DNA from: UBA7328 sp002471345
GTDB lineage: Bacteria > Bacteroidota > Bacteroidia > Chitinophagales > Saprospiraceae
Assembly: GCA_964011275.1 (NCBI GenBank)
Contig: CAXGOB010000004.1
Coordinates: forward strand, 1-64,000
Direction of reading: 5' to 3'
Length of the DNA stretch: 64,000 nt
The notes beneath the pieces are model-generated. The model ran no database searches and was not told where the DNA came from. It was given only the letters and a program-made list of their open reading frames with translations. Shown piece by piece: positions 34,581 through 44,117 of the stretch. Numbering within the stretch: the first letter of the stretch is position 1; every line of letters begins with the position of its first letter. The position numbers and the translations under genes were made by a program.

Positions 34581-35216
34581 TCAACGAGACTTTTTCAATT
34601 TAAGGTCAGTTAGTTTAGAATCTATTTCTTTGGGTTTAGGACTCATTCTGAAAGAATGTCTATGGTGATTAGTTATGCCATGAACCTCTATAGCTTTCCG
34701 ATGCTCCAGAGTAGGGTAACCTTTATTTTGTCGCCAATTAAAATGAGGAAATCTTTTATCCAACTTCTTCATATAATCATCTCTGTACGTCTTAGCCAAT
34801 ATAGATGCCGCGGCAATCGAAAGAAATTTGCTGTCTCCCTTTATAATACAGCGATGCGGTGTTTTAATTTTGGATTTGAAACGATTACCATCTACGAGAA
34901 TTAGTTCAGGAGCAATACTCAAGTTCTTTATTGCCTTGGTCATGGCAAGAAAAGAGGCATTTAATATATTGATTTGATCAATTTCTTTTGGAGTTACTGA
35001 TGCTACAGCAAAGGCCAAAGCATTCGCTTCTATTATCTCTCTCAGTTCATTTCTTTTGGGCTCAACTATTTTTTTAGAATCGTCTAGCTCCGGATGACGA
35101 AAATCAATAGGTAAGATAACAGCTGCTGCAAATACAGGGCCTGCAAGACAGCCTCTGCCTGCTTCATCGCACCCACATTCTAGTAGTTCATATTGAAATC
35201 TTACCTCAAGCATCAT
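34581..35216 (-). CDS. rnhB: Ribonuclease HII
   Basis: This 211-residue enzyme removes ribonucleotides from DNA and RNA of RNA/DNA hybrids. The metal-binding motif CDEAGRGCLAGPVFAAAV lies near residues 15-32 (Asp and Glu of DEAGRG). Further conserved parts are LDDSKK, ILVDGN and GDSKFLSIAAASILAKTYRD. The C-terminal NKGYPTLEHRKAIEVHG motif is present. Two adjacent ATG codons (35216 and 35213) are both possible starts. Length is typical. Confidence 0.95.
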   Translation of the reverse strand: MMLEVRFQYELLECGCDEAGRGCLAGPVFAAAVILPIDFRHPELDDSKKIVEPKRNELREIIEANALAFAVASVTPKEIDQINILNASFLAMTKAIKNLSIAPELILVDGNRFKSKIKTPHRCIIKGDSKFLSIAAASILAKTYRDDYMKKLDKRFPHFNWRQNKGYPTLEHRKAIEVHGITNHHRHSFRMSPKPKEIDSKLTDLKLKKSR

Positions 35217-35251
35217 GTCAAAAATAGAAAGTATGAGCTATACTGATCAAT

Positions 35252-35857
35252 TCAGATTGAATTATCTTTTTGAGGCCAAACGGTGCGACAAATAGCCGAG
35301 GTATCACACATCATCACTTTAATTTTTTGACCTAAACTATCATACTCAGAAAGCACACCAAATTCATTAGGTCCATCTAGGTAAGAGCCTTCCCATTTCA
35401 GTTGCCCATTTTTATGATATTCTTTGAATGGTCCTTGTTCTATATTATTCAAAAAAGTGACTTCTTCCTTAAGTTCTCCTGTTTCATAAAAACCTGTGAC
35501 CAAACCACTCATAATGCCATGATTATACACCCCTTGAAACTTTCTGATTCCATTAGTATGGTAAGTAGTAAGAGTATCACAAAACATCCCACTACAATAA
35601 TTCTCTCTTATTTCTACTTGCCCATTTTCATAAAAAAGAAGCCGCTCACCGTTGAGTTTGCCATGTTCATAATTTGAAATTTCAAAAGGCTGTCCAGATT
35701 TGAAATATTTTTTTGTAGTGCCATGCCGTAATGAATCTTGATCTATTTCATAAGTTTCTAAAAGCACTCCATCTTCATTAATTGAGATCAGATTTTTTGG
35801 TTCACAACTTAAGAAAGTCGAAATGGATATTAGTATTAGAATATTCTTCACATGCAA
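35252..35857 (-). CDS. MORN/YwqK-type repeat lipoprotein
   Basis: This 201-residue protein has a lipoprotein leader (KNILILISISTFLSC, Cys18). It then has at least five YwqK/MORN-like repeats of about 20-24 residues with the pattern Y-x-x-G-x-x/G-E/Q. Examples are KYFKSGQPFEISNYEHGKLN, LFYENGQVEIRENY, YHTNGIRKFQGVY, YETGELKEEVTF and YHKNGQLKWEGSYL. Such repeats form open beta hairpin stacks. Named after an antitoxin in Bacillus, the fold is common in Bacteroidota outer-envelope lipoproteins with no toxin partner; none is visible here. Confidence 0.85.
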   Translation of the reverse strand: MHVKNILILISISTFLSCEPKNLISINEDGVLLETYEIDQDSLRHGTTKKYFKSGQPFEISNYEHGKLNGERLLFYENGQVEIRENYCSGMFCDTLTTYHTNGIRKFQGVYNHGIMSGLVTGFYETGELKEEVTFLNNIEQGPFKEYHKNGQLKWEGSYLDGPNEFGVLSEYDSLGQKIKVMMCDTSAICRTVWPQKDNSI

Positions 35858-35923
35858 AATTTAGGATTACTAACGAAAAAACCAACTTCAATTATTCCTT
35901 ATAAGTCCTGTTTGGAGAACTTA

Positions 35924-36310
35924 TCAAAACCACAACTTCACATCTTCCCTAAATTGAGAATCTACGTAGCTTATAGAGACCTCACTACCAGGAACTATTT
36001 TTTGAATACAGACAAATCGAATTTCATCACTTTCCAAGTCAATTTCAAAGGAAGCATTCGGATCATCACTATGATTATATAAAGAACCAAAACCTAGTGC
36101 TATGGCACCCTCTTTTCTTTCAGCCCCCCATAGAAAATAATAATCATGCAAATGAGTATTATGTATACTCTTTAAGTCGTCTTCCGAAAACACAATTACA
36201 GGGCATACCTCAATGAGGTCCCCTACATTTATCTCCTCTCCTGTATGGACGCACCTTCCTTTAATAGGATCAGTGACAATAAAAAGGCCTGGCATCTGAG
36301 TAGCTCTCAT
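35924..36310 (-). CDS. SET-domain protein
   Basis: This 128-residue protein is a minimal SET domain. It has GLFIVTDPIKGRCVHTGEEI near the N-terminus and an inner strand region NVGDLIEVCPVIVF. The core is GFGSLYNHSDDPNASFEID (the NHS motif of SAM binding), followed by IRFVCIQKIVPGSEVSISYV and a terminal aromatic patch (DVKLWF). SET proteins methylate lysines; bacterial ones of this small type have no well-defined target. The position between genes of unrelated function gives no hint. Own start at ATG 36310. Confidence 0.85.
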   Translation of the reverse strand: MRATQMPGLFIVTDPIKGRCVHTGEEINVGDLIEVCPVIVFSEDDLKSIHNTHLHDYYFLWGAERKEGAIALGFGSLYNHSDDPNASFEIDLESDEIRFVCIQKIVPGSEVSISYVDSQFREDVKLWF

Positions 36311-36439
36311 TTTTGGTTTTACTTATGAATCCATACATTCCTATGGTTTTTGGTAAGAATATATGACTTGGATAATTTTTATTCCAACATTTTTTTGGCA
36401 AATTCAGAATCAATTTAGAAAAGATAAAATTCAAAGCAT

Positions 36440-36913
36440 ATGAAGCTTAATATCAATGGAACCGAAAAAGAAGTAAATGTAGAGGAAAGTATGCCTTTAC
36501 TTTGGGTACTTCGGGATGAACTCAATATGACGGGCACAAAATATGGTTGTGGTGTATCTTATTGTGGTGCCTGTTCTGTAATGATTGATGGAATAGCTAC
36601 GCGTACCTGCACACTGCCTGTATCTGCAGTTGTGGGCAAAGAAATAACTACTATCGAAGGAGTAAGTAATGATGGCAATTTGACAGCTGTACAAAGAGCA
36701 TGGATACAACATCAAGTGCCACAGTGTGGATATTGCCAATCGGGTCAAATTTTAGCTGCCGAAGCTCTTTTAGATGAAATACCTGAACCGACAGATTCTG
36801 ATATAGATGCGAAAATGACCAATATCTGTAGGTGTGGAACTTATCAAAGAGTAAGAGATGCTATTCATTCTGCTGCAAAGATGAGAATGCAAGAAGCTGA
36901 GCTATTAGATTAA
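36440..36913 (+). CDS. iorA: (2Fe-2S) subunit of a molybdenum hydroxylase (isoquinoline 1-oxidoreductase alpha type)
   Basis: This 157-residue subunit carries two [2Fe-2S] clusters. The plant-ferredoxin-type site is GCGVSYCGACSV, with the fourth Cys in TRTCTLPV. The second is the helical site CGYCQSGQI with CRCGTY further on. These feed electrons between the molybdenum site in the large subunit and an acceptor. The order small-large and no FAD subunit match the isoquinoline 1-oxidoreductase/aldehyde-oxidase type. It ends 28 bases before the large-subunit gene. Confidence 0.85.
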   Translation: MKLNINGTEKEVNVEESMPLLWVLRDELNMTGTKYGCGVSYCGACSVMIDGIATRTCTLPVSAVVGKEITTIEGVSNDGNLTAVQRAWIQHQVPQCGYCQSGQILAAEALLDEIPEPTDSDIDAKMTNICRCGTYQRVRDAIHSAAKMRMQEAELLD

Positions 36914-36941
36914 AATTAAGAATAAAGAAAAGATAAATAAT

Positions 36942-39182
36942 ATGGGAAAGTGGACACGTAGGGCATTCATAGGAACTGGTGGAGTATTGGCTACTGGGTT
37001 AGTAGTGGGAGTAGCAGGTAATATGTATGTAAGCAAGGCAATTAAAAAGTATACAGGGAAAGGAATGGGAGATGGAGAATCTCTCAATGCATGGATAAGG
37101 ATAGCTCCTGATAATACAATAACACTAGCCGTTGCAAGGGCAGAGATGGGGCAAGGAGTGTACACTTCTATACCTCAGCTCATCGCAGAAGAACTAGAAG
37201 TGGACATGTCTCGCATTAAAGTAGTACATCCACAACCAGAGTCGCCTTATGCAAACACTTTTATGATGACTCAAAAAGAGCCAAATGCTTTTAAAGGGTA
37301 TAATCTCATGGAAAAAATGTTGGCCTTTTTACCAATAATTGCTACTGGTGGTAGTAGCAGCATCCCCGATGCCTTCACTAATATGAGAACTGCCGGAGCC
37401 ACAGCGAGAGAAATGCTTAAAGAAGCTGCAGCTAAAGAGTGGGGAGTTAAAAGATCTGACTGTAGGGCAGAAGATGGATATATAATAAACAATAGCAATG
37501 GGGCAAAACTGTCTTACGGAGAATTAGCCACTGCGGCTAGAACTGTTGAAATTAAAGATTTACCTGAGCTGAAAAGTAAAGCGGATTGGACTCTCATTGG
37601 CAAACCTGTGCAAAGAATTGATCTTCCAGAAAAAGTAAATGGTCAAGCAGAATTTGGTATAGATGTTAGATTAGAGAATATGCTTTTTGCGGCAATACGT
37701 CATTCTTCTACTATAGGCGGCAAGATCATTTCTATTGATAACCAATCGGATATAGAGAATAGGAAAGGCGTAAAGAAAGTGGTTCTTACTGAATTTGGAG
37801 CAGCTGTGATCGCAGACAATACATGGAGAGCTAAAAATGCTGCTCTTGCCCTTCAAGTAACTGAGGACGATGGTGGAAATGCTGGAATTAATTCAGCAGA
37901 CATATCGAAAGCATTTGATAAAATCCTAGAAAGCCCACCTTTGGCCATATCAGAAGACGAAGGAGATGTGGATGCAATATTAAAAGGTGAAGGGATAATA
38001 GAAAGTACGTATGAAGTGCCATATCTAGCACACGCAGCTATGGAACCTTTAAATTGTACAGTCTTAGTAGAAGATGATAAAGCAACAGCCTGGGTTGGTC
38101 ATCAAGGTAGTTCTTTTGTCCACAGTACTTTGAATGCAGTATCACAAATTCCAAAAGAAAATATAATTGTAAACACTACTTTACTAGGTGGTGCATTTGG
38201 TAGAAGAGGGGAGATTGATTTTGTAGCCAAAGCAACGGCTGTAGCAATGACAATGAAAGGCACACCAGTTCAAACTGTATTCACGCGTGAAGAGGATATG
38301 CAAAATGATATGTATCGTCCAGCTGCAAAGAGTAAATTCAGAGCTAAAGTTAATGATGATGGAGACATAGAAGCGTGGGATAATATGATGGCTCTCCAAT
38401 CAGTAAGCAAAAGTGTTACCACTAGAGTAGCTCCGGCAATAGCACCAAGTGCAGAAGCAGATGAAGCAACCAGTGAAGGTGCAGCACATTTACCCTATAG
38501 TATGAATAACAGAAAAGTCTCTTTTGGGGATTATGCGTCACCTATTCCGGTTGGTTTTTGGAGAAGTGTAGGTAGTTCTCAAAATGCATTTTTCACTGAA
38601 TGTTTCCTGGATGAATGTGCTCATGCAGTAGGCAAGGATCCATTTGCATTCAGAAGAGATAAACTAAATGATCATCCTCGATTCAAAGCCGTACTAGAAA
38701 AAGTAGCCGAGATAAGCAACTGGGGCAATGTAGGTGAAAATACATATCAAGGAATTGCTTTGCACAAATCATTTGGATCTATAGTAGGTCAAGTGGCACA
38801 GATTACTAAAGTGGGAGAGAAACAATTTTCTATTGACCAGTTTTATTCTGCAATTGATTGTGGAAACTATGTAAATCCTGATACTGTAGAAGCACAGATA
38901 GAAGGAGGGATTGTTTTTGGATTATCAGCTGCTCTATATGGAGAGATTACTTGGAGTGATGGAGCAGTTAATGAGATGAATTTTCCTCAGTATGATATGG
39001 TCAAAATGAATGTTTCGCCAAGAGTGCAAGTACATATCATGGATGTAGATGAATATCCTGGTGGCGTGGGAGAGCCTGGGACACCACCTGCTGCTCCAGC
39101 ATTAGCAAATGCTATATTCGCAGCCACAGGTGAAAGGTTACGATCGCTTCCTTTGAAAAATCATGGATATAGTTTTATCTAA
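36942..39182 (+). CDS. iorB: Molybdopterin-binding subunit of a molybdenum hydroxylase, Tat-exported
   Basis: This 746-residue subunit starts with a twin-arginine signal (WTRRAFIGTGGVLATGLVVG), so it is folded in the cytoplasm and exported. Mo-cofactor motifs include ARAEMGQGVYTSIPQLIAEE, LLGGAFGRRGEIDFVAKA, PIPVGFWRSVGSSQNAF and the active-site Glu in GGVGEPGTPPAAPALANAI. The enzyme would hydroxylate an aldehyde or N-heterocycle in the periplasm; substrate unknown. No XdhC-like chaperone or cytochrome gene is adjacent. It ends in front of a strong terminator. Confidence 0.88.
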   Translation: MGKWTRRAFIGTGGVLATGLVVGVAGNMYVSKAIKKYTGKGMGDGESLNAWIRIAPDNTITLAVARAEMGQGVYTSIPQLIAEELEVDMSRIKVVHPQPESPYANTFMMTQKEPNAFKGYNLMEKMLAFLPIIATGGSSSIPDAFTNMRTAGATAREMLKEAAAKEWGVKRSDCRAEDGYIINNSNGAKLSYGELATAARTVEIKDLPELKSKADWTLIGKPVQRIDLPEKVNGQAEFGIDVRLENMLFAAIRHSSTIGGKIISIDNQSDIENRKGVKKVVLTEFGAAVIADNTWRAKNAALALQVTEDDGGNAGINSADISKAFDKILESPPLAISEDEGDVDAILKGEGIIESTYEVPYLAHAAMEPLNCTVLVEDDKATAWVGHQGSSFVHSTLNAVSQIPKENIIVNTTLLGGAFGRRGEIDFVAKATAVAMTMKGTPVQTVFTREEDMQNDMYRPAAKSKFRAKVNDDGDIEAWDNMMALQSVSKSVTTRVAPAIAPSAEADEATSEGAAHLPYSMNNRKVSFGDYASPIPVGFWRSVGSSQNAFFTECFLDECAHAVGKDPFAFRRDKLNDHPRFKAVLEKVAEISNWGNVGENTYQGIALHKSFGSIVGQVAQITKVGEKQFSIDQFYSAIDCGNYVNPDTVEAQIEGGIVFGLSAALYGEITWSDGAVNEMNFPQYDMVKMNVSPRVQVHIMDVDEYPGGVGEPGTPPAAPALANAIFAATGERLRSLPLKNHGYSFI

Positions 39183-39206
39183 GAATGAAAAAATAATCTT
39201 GTATTA

Positions 39207-39238
39207 GAAAAGGCAATGTGATATTACATTGCCTTTTT
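39207..39238 (+). terminator. Rho-independent terminator after the molybdenum hydroxylase genes
   Basis: Perfect stem GAAAAGGCAATGT / ACATTGCCTTTTT with a seven-base loop and a run of T residues, 25 bases downstream of the stop at 39182. Confidence 0.9.
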
Positions 39239-39367
39239 TATTGCCAATTTCACCTTTATAAAACAAGGATACACATTAGGACGTTTTATGATCTATTCTC
39301 ACGTAGTACATTCTTAATTTGTACTTCTGTAATTTTGGGAGGTTTTACACAAAAAATTAGAAAATAA

Positions 39368-40330
39368 GTGAATTATAAGTCAGACGTAGAAGCAGTAGAT
39401 GCATTAGCCGCAGCATATAAAAGTCTTAAATCAGAAATCGGAAAAGTAATTGTAGGTCAAGATGATGTAGTAAAATCAGTGTTGATTTCTCTTTTTTCAA
39501 ATGGCCATAGTTTGCTTGTCGGAGTTCCTGGGCTTGCAAAAACATTACTTGTCAGTACCATAGCAGAAGTGTTAGATTTAGAATTTAATAGAATCCAATT
39601 TACTCCGGATTTGATGCCTTCAGATATCACTGGATCTGAAATACTGGATGAGTCTAGAAATTTTAAATTTAATAAAGGGCCACTTTTCGCAAATATTATT
39701 CTTGCAGATGAGATCAATAGAACCCCACCTAAAACTCAAGCAGCATTGCTAGAAGCCATGCAAGAGAGAATGGTTACAGTAAGTGGTACTAGGTACGCTC
39801 TTCCTAATCCATTTTTAGTTTTGGCTACTCAAAACCCGATCGAGCAGGAAGGAACATATCCGCTTCCGGAGGCACAGCTAGATAGATTTATGTTCAACAT
39901 TCCTTTAGACTATCCTAGTTTTGAAGAAGAACTGGTGATTGTAAAGGAAACAACATCTGACAAGGAAGTAAAACTAGATAATGTCTTAAATGCAGAACAA
40001 ATAGTCGGCTTTCAACGATTAGTTAGAAAGATTCCTATAGCTGATAATGTGATTGAATATTGTGTCAAATTGGTCAATAAAACGAGGCCAAATACAGTAA
40101 TGGCCTCAGATCAAGTCAACAATTATATCTCTTGGGGAGCAGGACCAAGAGCATCTCAATATCTCGTGTTAGGCGCAAAATGTCATGCCGCTATTAATGG
40201 CAAATACTCTCCAGACATAGAAGATGTACAAGCTATCGCCAATGATGTCCTTCGTCACAGAGTTGTAAAAAACTACAAAGCAGAAGCAGAAGGAATTGGT
40301 GAAAAAGAGATTATTAAGAATCTTTTTTAG
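39368..40330 (+). CDS. MoxR-type AAA+ ATPase
   Basis: This 320-residue AAA+ protein starts with GTG (NYKSDVEAVDALAAAY). Walker A is GVPGLAKT (52-59), Walker B is IILADEINRTPPKTQAALLE (about 110-129), and sensor 1 is LVLATQNPIEQEGTYPLPEA. MoxR ATPases help assemble or activate partner proteins, usually with a DUF58/VWA protein encoded next to them. Here no DUF58 or VWA gene is adjacent, which is unusual. A TAATTTTG promoter-like box lies at 39330-39337, about 30 bases before the start. Confidence 0.92.
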   Translation: MNYKSDVEAVDALAAAYKSLKSEIGKVIVGQDDVVKSVLISLFSNGHSLLVGVPGLAKTLLVSTIAEVLDLEFNRIQFTPDLMPSDITGSEILDESRNFKFNKGPLFANIILADEINRTPPKTQAALLEAMQERMVTVSGTRYALPNPFLVLATQNPIEQEGTYPLPEAQLDRFMFNIPLDYPSFEEELVIVKETTSDKEVKLDNVLNAEQIVGFQRLVRKIPIADNVIEYCVKLVNKTRPNTVMASDQVNNYISWGAGPRASQYLVLGAKCHAAINGKYSPDIEDVQAIANDVLRHRVVKNYKAEAEGIGEKEIIKNLF

Positions 40331-40518
40331 GTTGATATAATTTTGATTAATAAATGCAGCCTAAGTTTTTTTGAATTAGAATATTGTTTCAAATTCTCAA
40401 TTTGAATCATGGAGAAGTTGTAACATTTAGCGATTCCTAATTATAATTCTTCATATTCCCATTATTTTAGCACTTTTTAACCACCAACATCTCGAACACT
40501 AGCATCTAAGAGATAATT

Positions 40519-41595
40519 ATGAAGAAAGAAAGTAAATATTTCATTGTACTGATTCTAATCATGATCCTTACCTCCTGTGGTACTTCTGACAATCCAGGGT
40601 TTAAAGTGAAACATACTGCATTGGGTATAATGAATGATATTGTAGTGGTTTGTGATCAAGATGTATGGGACAGTATAATTGGTGATTCCCTAGACTATTA
40701 TTATGGCGGTGCTTATCCAATTACTCCGTCACCAGAGCCAATATTTGACCTTAGACATTTTACTCCAAAGGAGCTTATCGATCAGCCTCTGAGAAAAGAA
40801 TTAAGGACATACCTTATTCTCTCAGATATGAACTCAACGACTTCTTCCACCACGGAAATGGTAATAGAAGACCTTTCAAAGAGCAATATTTCAGATCCTT
40901 TGCAAGAAAAACCAAGTATGTCTACCATAGGTAAAGACAAATGGGCTCATGGACAAATTCTGGTTTACATTCTAGCTGATGGGTTTGATAATTTGGCTTC
41001 TGCTATAGGAGAACACTTTTCTACTATAAGTACTAGAATACGTCAACATGACGACAAACAACTTACCCAGTCCACCTATTCACGAGGAAGTAATAGCGGA
41101 CTATCCAGAAAAGTAGAGGACCTTATAGGGACTAGCATAGATATTCCTTTTGACTATGTGGTGGCCAAAGAAGTAGAAGAAGAAAATCTTATATGGCTGA
41201 GAAAGGACACTAAGGATGCAACATTAAACCTCATACTCAGAAAAGAAATTTACACTGACCAAGAACAAACAAGTAAAGAACATATGAAAGCTCTTAAAGA
41301 TGATATTGGGAGAAAACACATATCGTCAATTGAGAACAATACCTATATGCGAGTAAATGACAAAGACCTTCCTATTCTTGAATACAACAAAGATTTTAAT
41401 GGTCTTTATGCTAAGGAATATAGAGGCATCTGGGAAATGGAAAATGACTTCATGGGTGGACCATATCATACTTGGATGGTCGTAAATGGTGATGAATTAA
41501 TATATGTTGACGGTTTTGTTTGGTCTCCGGGAAAACGTAAACGTGAGATGTTACAACAACTTGAAAAGATTGTTTCTTCGCTCAACCGGTCTTAA
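40519..41595 (+). CDS. DUF4837 family lipoprotein
   Basis: This 358-residue protein has a lipoprotein signal (FIVLILIMILTSC, Cys21). It then has the DUF4837 pattern: GIMNDIVVVCDQDVWDSIIG, PEPIFDLRHFTP, RTYLILSDMN in the first third; IDIPFDYVVAKEVEEENLIW and LRKD in the middle; and ENDFMGGPYHTWMVV with VDGFVWSPGKRKREML at the end. The family is widespread in Bacteroidota and has no known activity. It lies 190 bases after moxR and has no clear partner. Confidence 0.85.
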   Translation: MKKESKYFIVLILIMILTSCGTSDNPGFKVKHTALGIMNDIVVVCDQDVWDSIIGDSLDYYYGGAYPITPSPEPIFDLRHFTPKELIDQPLRKELRTYLILSDMNSTTSSTTEMVIEDLSKSNISDPLQEKPSMSTIGKDKWAHGQILVYILADGFDNLASAIGEHFSTISTRIRQHDDKQLTQSTYSRGSNSGLSRKVEDLIGTSIDIPFDYVVAKEVEEENLIWLRKDTKDATLNLILRKEIYTDQEQTSKEHMKALKDDIGRKHISSIENNTYMRVNDKDLPILEYNKDFNGLYAKEYRGIWEMENDFMGGPYHTWMVVNGDELIYVDGFVWSPGKRKREMLQQLEKIVSSLNRS

Positions 41596-41669
41596 TATTT
41601 ACCACTAAATATAAAAGCTCCAACTCTTTCCAGCTGAGACCTTTAGTAAACTCTAACAAATACGTCTTG

Positions 41670-42494
41670 TCAGTTTGATGATATCTGATGAATATCCATT
41701 TGTGGATATGGAATGCTGATTCCTTTCTTGTCAAATTCTTTCTTTACATTCTCTAACATATAAAATTTAGCATCCCAGAAGTGTTCACTTTTACAAAACG
41801 GCCTTGTGGCTAAATTGACAGAACTGTCCGCTAATTCTTCAACAACAACAACTTGGGCTGGATCATCCAAGATCCAAGGACATTGGTGTCCTACTTCAAG
41901 GATAATCATACGAGCTTTATCTATACTGTCATTATATCCTATTCCAAAAGTGAGCTCTACACCTGTAGTTCCTTGGCCAGAGATGTTTGTTATAGTATTA
42001 CCTGTAACATTGCCATTAGCTACGATTATTCTTCTATTGTCCAAAGTGACCAGTGTAGTATTAAAAGCATTGATAGCTTCAACGGTACCAAGATGACCGC
42101 CACCAATCTCTATTAAATCTCCTACCTTAAAAGGCTTAAAAATCATAAGCATAACGCCACTAGCTGTGTGGCCGATTGATCCATTCAAAGCCATACCCAC
42201 TCCTACCATAAGAGCTCCGAAAATGGCTACAAATGAGGTCGTGCTGATACCAAACATCTGGGCAACAGATAAGAGAAGCATTATTTTCATCCCTATACTT
42301 GCTAGTGAAGACAAAAACTTAGTCAGTGTGATTTCCATTCCAGTGCGACTAAGGGCGGCATTCAAAAACTTGGTTATTTTACCAATAATCCACAGTCCGA
42401 TGATTAAAGCCAATATTGCACCTATGACTTGTGGTGCATATTGTACAGCCATATTAACTATTTGATCAATATAAGACGAGATGTCAGTATTCAT
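41670..42494 (-). CDS. mscS: MscS family mechanosensitive channel
   Basis: This protein of about 274 residues (start at the ATG at 42494; a TTG eight codons upstream is less likely) has three transmembrane helices. The pore helix ends in ALMVGVGMALNGSIGHTASG. The MscS beta domain follows: IFKPFKVGDLIEIGGGHLGT, VTLDNRRIIVANGNVTGNTI. The C-terminal alpha-beta cage region is present (YPQMDIHQI). It should release solutes at hypo-osmotic shock. It differs from the shorter MscS-like protein at 15194-16021. Divergent from recX. Confidence 0.92.
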   Translation of the reverse strand: MNTDISSYIDQIVNMAVQYAPQVIGAILALIIGLWIIGKITKFLNAALSRTGMEITLTKFLSSLASIGMKIMLLLSVAQMFGISTTSFVAIFGALMVGVGMALNGSIGHTASGVMLMIFKPFKVGDLIEIGGGHLGTVEAINAFNTTLVTLDNRRIIVANGNVTGNTITNISGQGTTGVELTFGIGYNDSIDKARMIILEVGHQCPWILDDPAQVVVVEELADSSVNLATRPFCKSEHFWDAKFYMLENVKKEFDKKGISIPYPQMDIHQISSN

Positions 42495-42567
42495 TTGTTG
42501 TAGATTTGATTTAGTCAAATAATTTAAACTATCATTTTGACAGTTAGGAGTAAGTTAAGTCACTTTT

Positions 42568-43017
42568 ATGAGTGTTAAAAAAGAAGCAGTTATAAAGATG
42601 CAGCGATACTGTGCCTATCAAGAGCGGTGTCACTCTGAAGTAAGAAATAAACTTATTGCCCTTAAGGTATATGGTGATGACTTAGAATATGTCATTACAG
42701 AACTTATAAAGGAGGATTTTTTAAATGAGCAGAGATATGCTGAGACCTACTCTGGAGGAAAGTTTAGAATTAAAAAATGGGGTAAACAAAAAATCAAAAA
42801 GAACCTGAAAGCAAAAATGGTGTCTGAATATTGCATCAATAAAGGACTAGCAGTAATTGATGATGATGAATACTCAAAAACGCTAAATACTCTTATTAAA
42901 AAATATAGAAAAGAAAGGAAAAATAAAGATTGGACAAAATTAGAAATGAATAAAAAGTGTATTCAATTCTGCCAAAACAAAGGATATGAATATTTTCAAA
43001 TTAAGGAGTTTTTATGA
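42568..43017 (+). CDS. recX: Regulatory protein RecX
   Basis: This 149-residue helical protein modulates RecA filaments. Family motifs are MQRYCAYQERCHSEVRNKL in the first repeat and LIKEDFLNEQRYAETYSGGK, FRIKKWGKQKIKKNLKAK in the second. The third is degenerate (NKGYEYFQIKEF). It stops with TGA at 43015-43017, overlapping the end of fbp on the other strand by 17 bases. No recA is nearby. Confidence 0.88.
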   Translation: MSVKKEAVIKMQRYCAYQERCHSEVRNKLIALKVYGDDLEYVITELIKEDFLNEQRYAETYSGGKFRIKKWGKQKIKKNLKAKMVSEYCINKGLAVIDDDEYSKTLNTLIKKYRKERKNKDWTKLEMNKKCIQFCQNKGYEYFQIKEFL

Positions 43018-44008
43018 AACCCATAGCCTCATCTATCATATCCGCAGAACCAATGAACAATGGACATCTTTGGTGCAATTGTCTAGGTTGTATTTCTAAT
43101 ATTCTTTGATGAGCATCAGTTGCTTTTCCTCCAGCTTTTTCGATAAGAAGGGCCATTGGATTACATTCATAAAGCAGTCTTAATTTCCCCTCTGGTCTAA
43201 ATGTTGTTCCTGGATAAAGATAGATTCCTCCTTTAATCATATTGCGATGAAAATCAGCAACCAATGATCCAATATATCTGCTAGAATATGGCCTTCCTGT
43301 ACTCTGATCATCTTCTTTTACATACTTGATGTAATCCCTCACTTTTTTATCAAAAAATGGATAGTTTCCTTCATTAATAGAATATATCTTTCCTGTTTTA
43401 GGTATTTGAAACCTAGGATGTGAAAGAAAAAACACTCCAGTAGAAGGATCATATGTATAGCCGTTAACATATTCTCCAGTAGTCATCACCATCATAGTAG
43501 AAGATCCATAAAGGACATATCCTGCGGCAATTTGACTCGTACCCGGTCGTAAAAAATCTTCAAGTGTAGCTGAGGTGCCCTGAGGAGATTTGCGATGATA
43601 TATAGAAAAAATAGTGCCGACAGATACATTTACATCAATGTTTGAAGAACCATCTAATGGATCAATGAGCACAACATATTTTCCATTTTTACTTTTCTCG
43701 GAATCGAAGGCAATGAAGGAATCTTCTTCTTCTGATGCAACACCACACACCACCTCTCTCATTTCAAGGGCTTCAATGAAAATCCGATGTGCATAAATGT
43801 CAAGCTTTTGCTGATCTTCTCCTTGTACGTTTTGACTACCTACACTACCCATGATGTCTTCAACAAGGCCAGCTTTATTGATTTCAGCATTTACAACTTT
43901 AGCCGAAAGTCGCAGCGCACTAAGCAATGCACTGAGTTCTCCTGTAGCATATTTGTGTTCAGTTTGAGTCTGAATGATATGTTCTCCGAGAGTAATTATT
44001 CTATTCAA
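43001..44008 (-). CDS. fbp: Class 1 fructose-1,6-bisphosphatase
   Basis: This 335-residue gluconeogenic enzyme begins with a TTG start (NRIITLGEHIIQTQ); no ATG suits. Conserved features are the metal-site DPLDGSSNIDVNVSVGTIFS (about 115-134), AAGYVLYGSSTMMV, YIGSLVADFHRNMIKGGIYL and the end motif QRCPLFIGSADMI. It hydrolyses fructose 1,6-bisphosphate to fructose 6-phosphate. Length matches the family. Its 3' end overlaps recX by 17 bases in convergent orientation. Confidence 0.95.
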   Translation of the reverse strand: MNRIITLGEHIIQTQTEHKYATGELSALLSALRLSAKVVNAEINKAGLVEDIMGSVGSQNVQGEDQQKLDIYAHRIFIEALEMREVVCGVASEEEDSFIAFDSEKSKNGKYVVLIDPLDGSSNIDVNVSVGTIFSIYHRKSPQGTSATLEDFLRPGTSQIAAGYVLYGSSTMMVMTTGEYVNGYTYDPSTGVFFLSHPRFQIPKTGKIYSINEGNYPFFDKKVRDYIKYVKEDDQSTGRPYSSRYIGSLVADFHRNMIKGGIYLYPGTTFRPEGKLRLLYECNPMALLIEKAGGKATDAHQRILEIQPRQLHQRCPLFIGSADMIDEAMGFIKTP

Positions 44009-44117
44009 TAAAGATAATTTTGGATATTATCATGCAAAAATAGAAAACATACTATTATCTACTTCTATAGAAAGAACATTATTCAGTGGTGAGTATATCT
44101 AAACTTTTGGATTTGAA

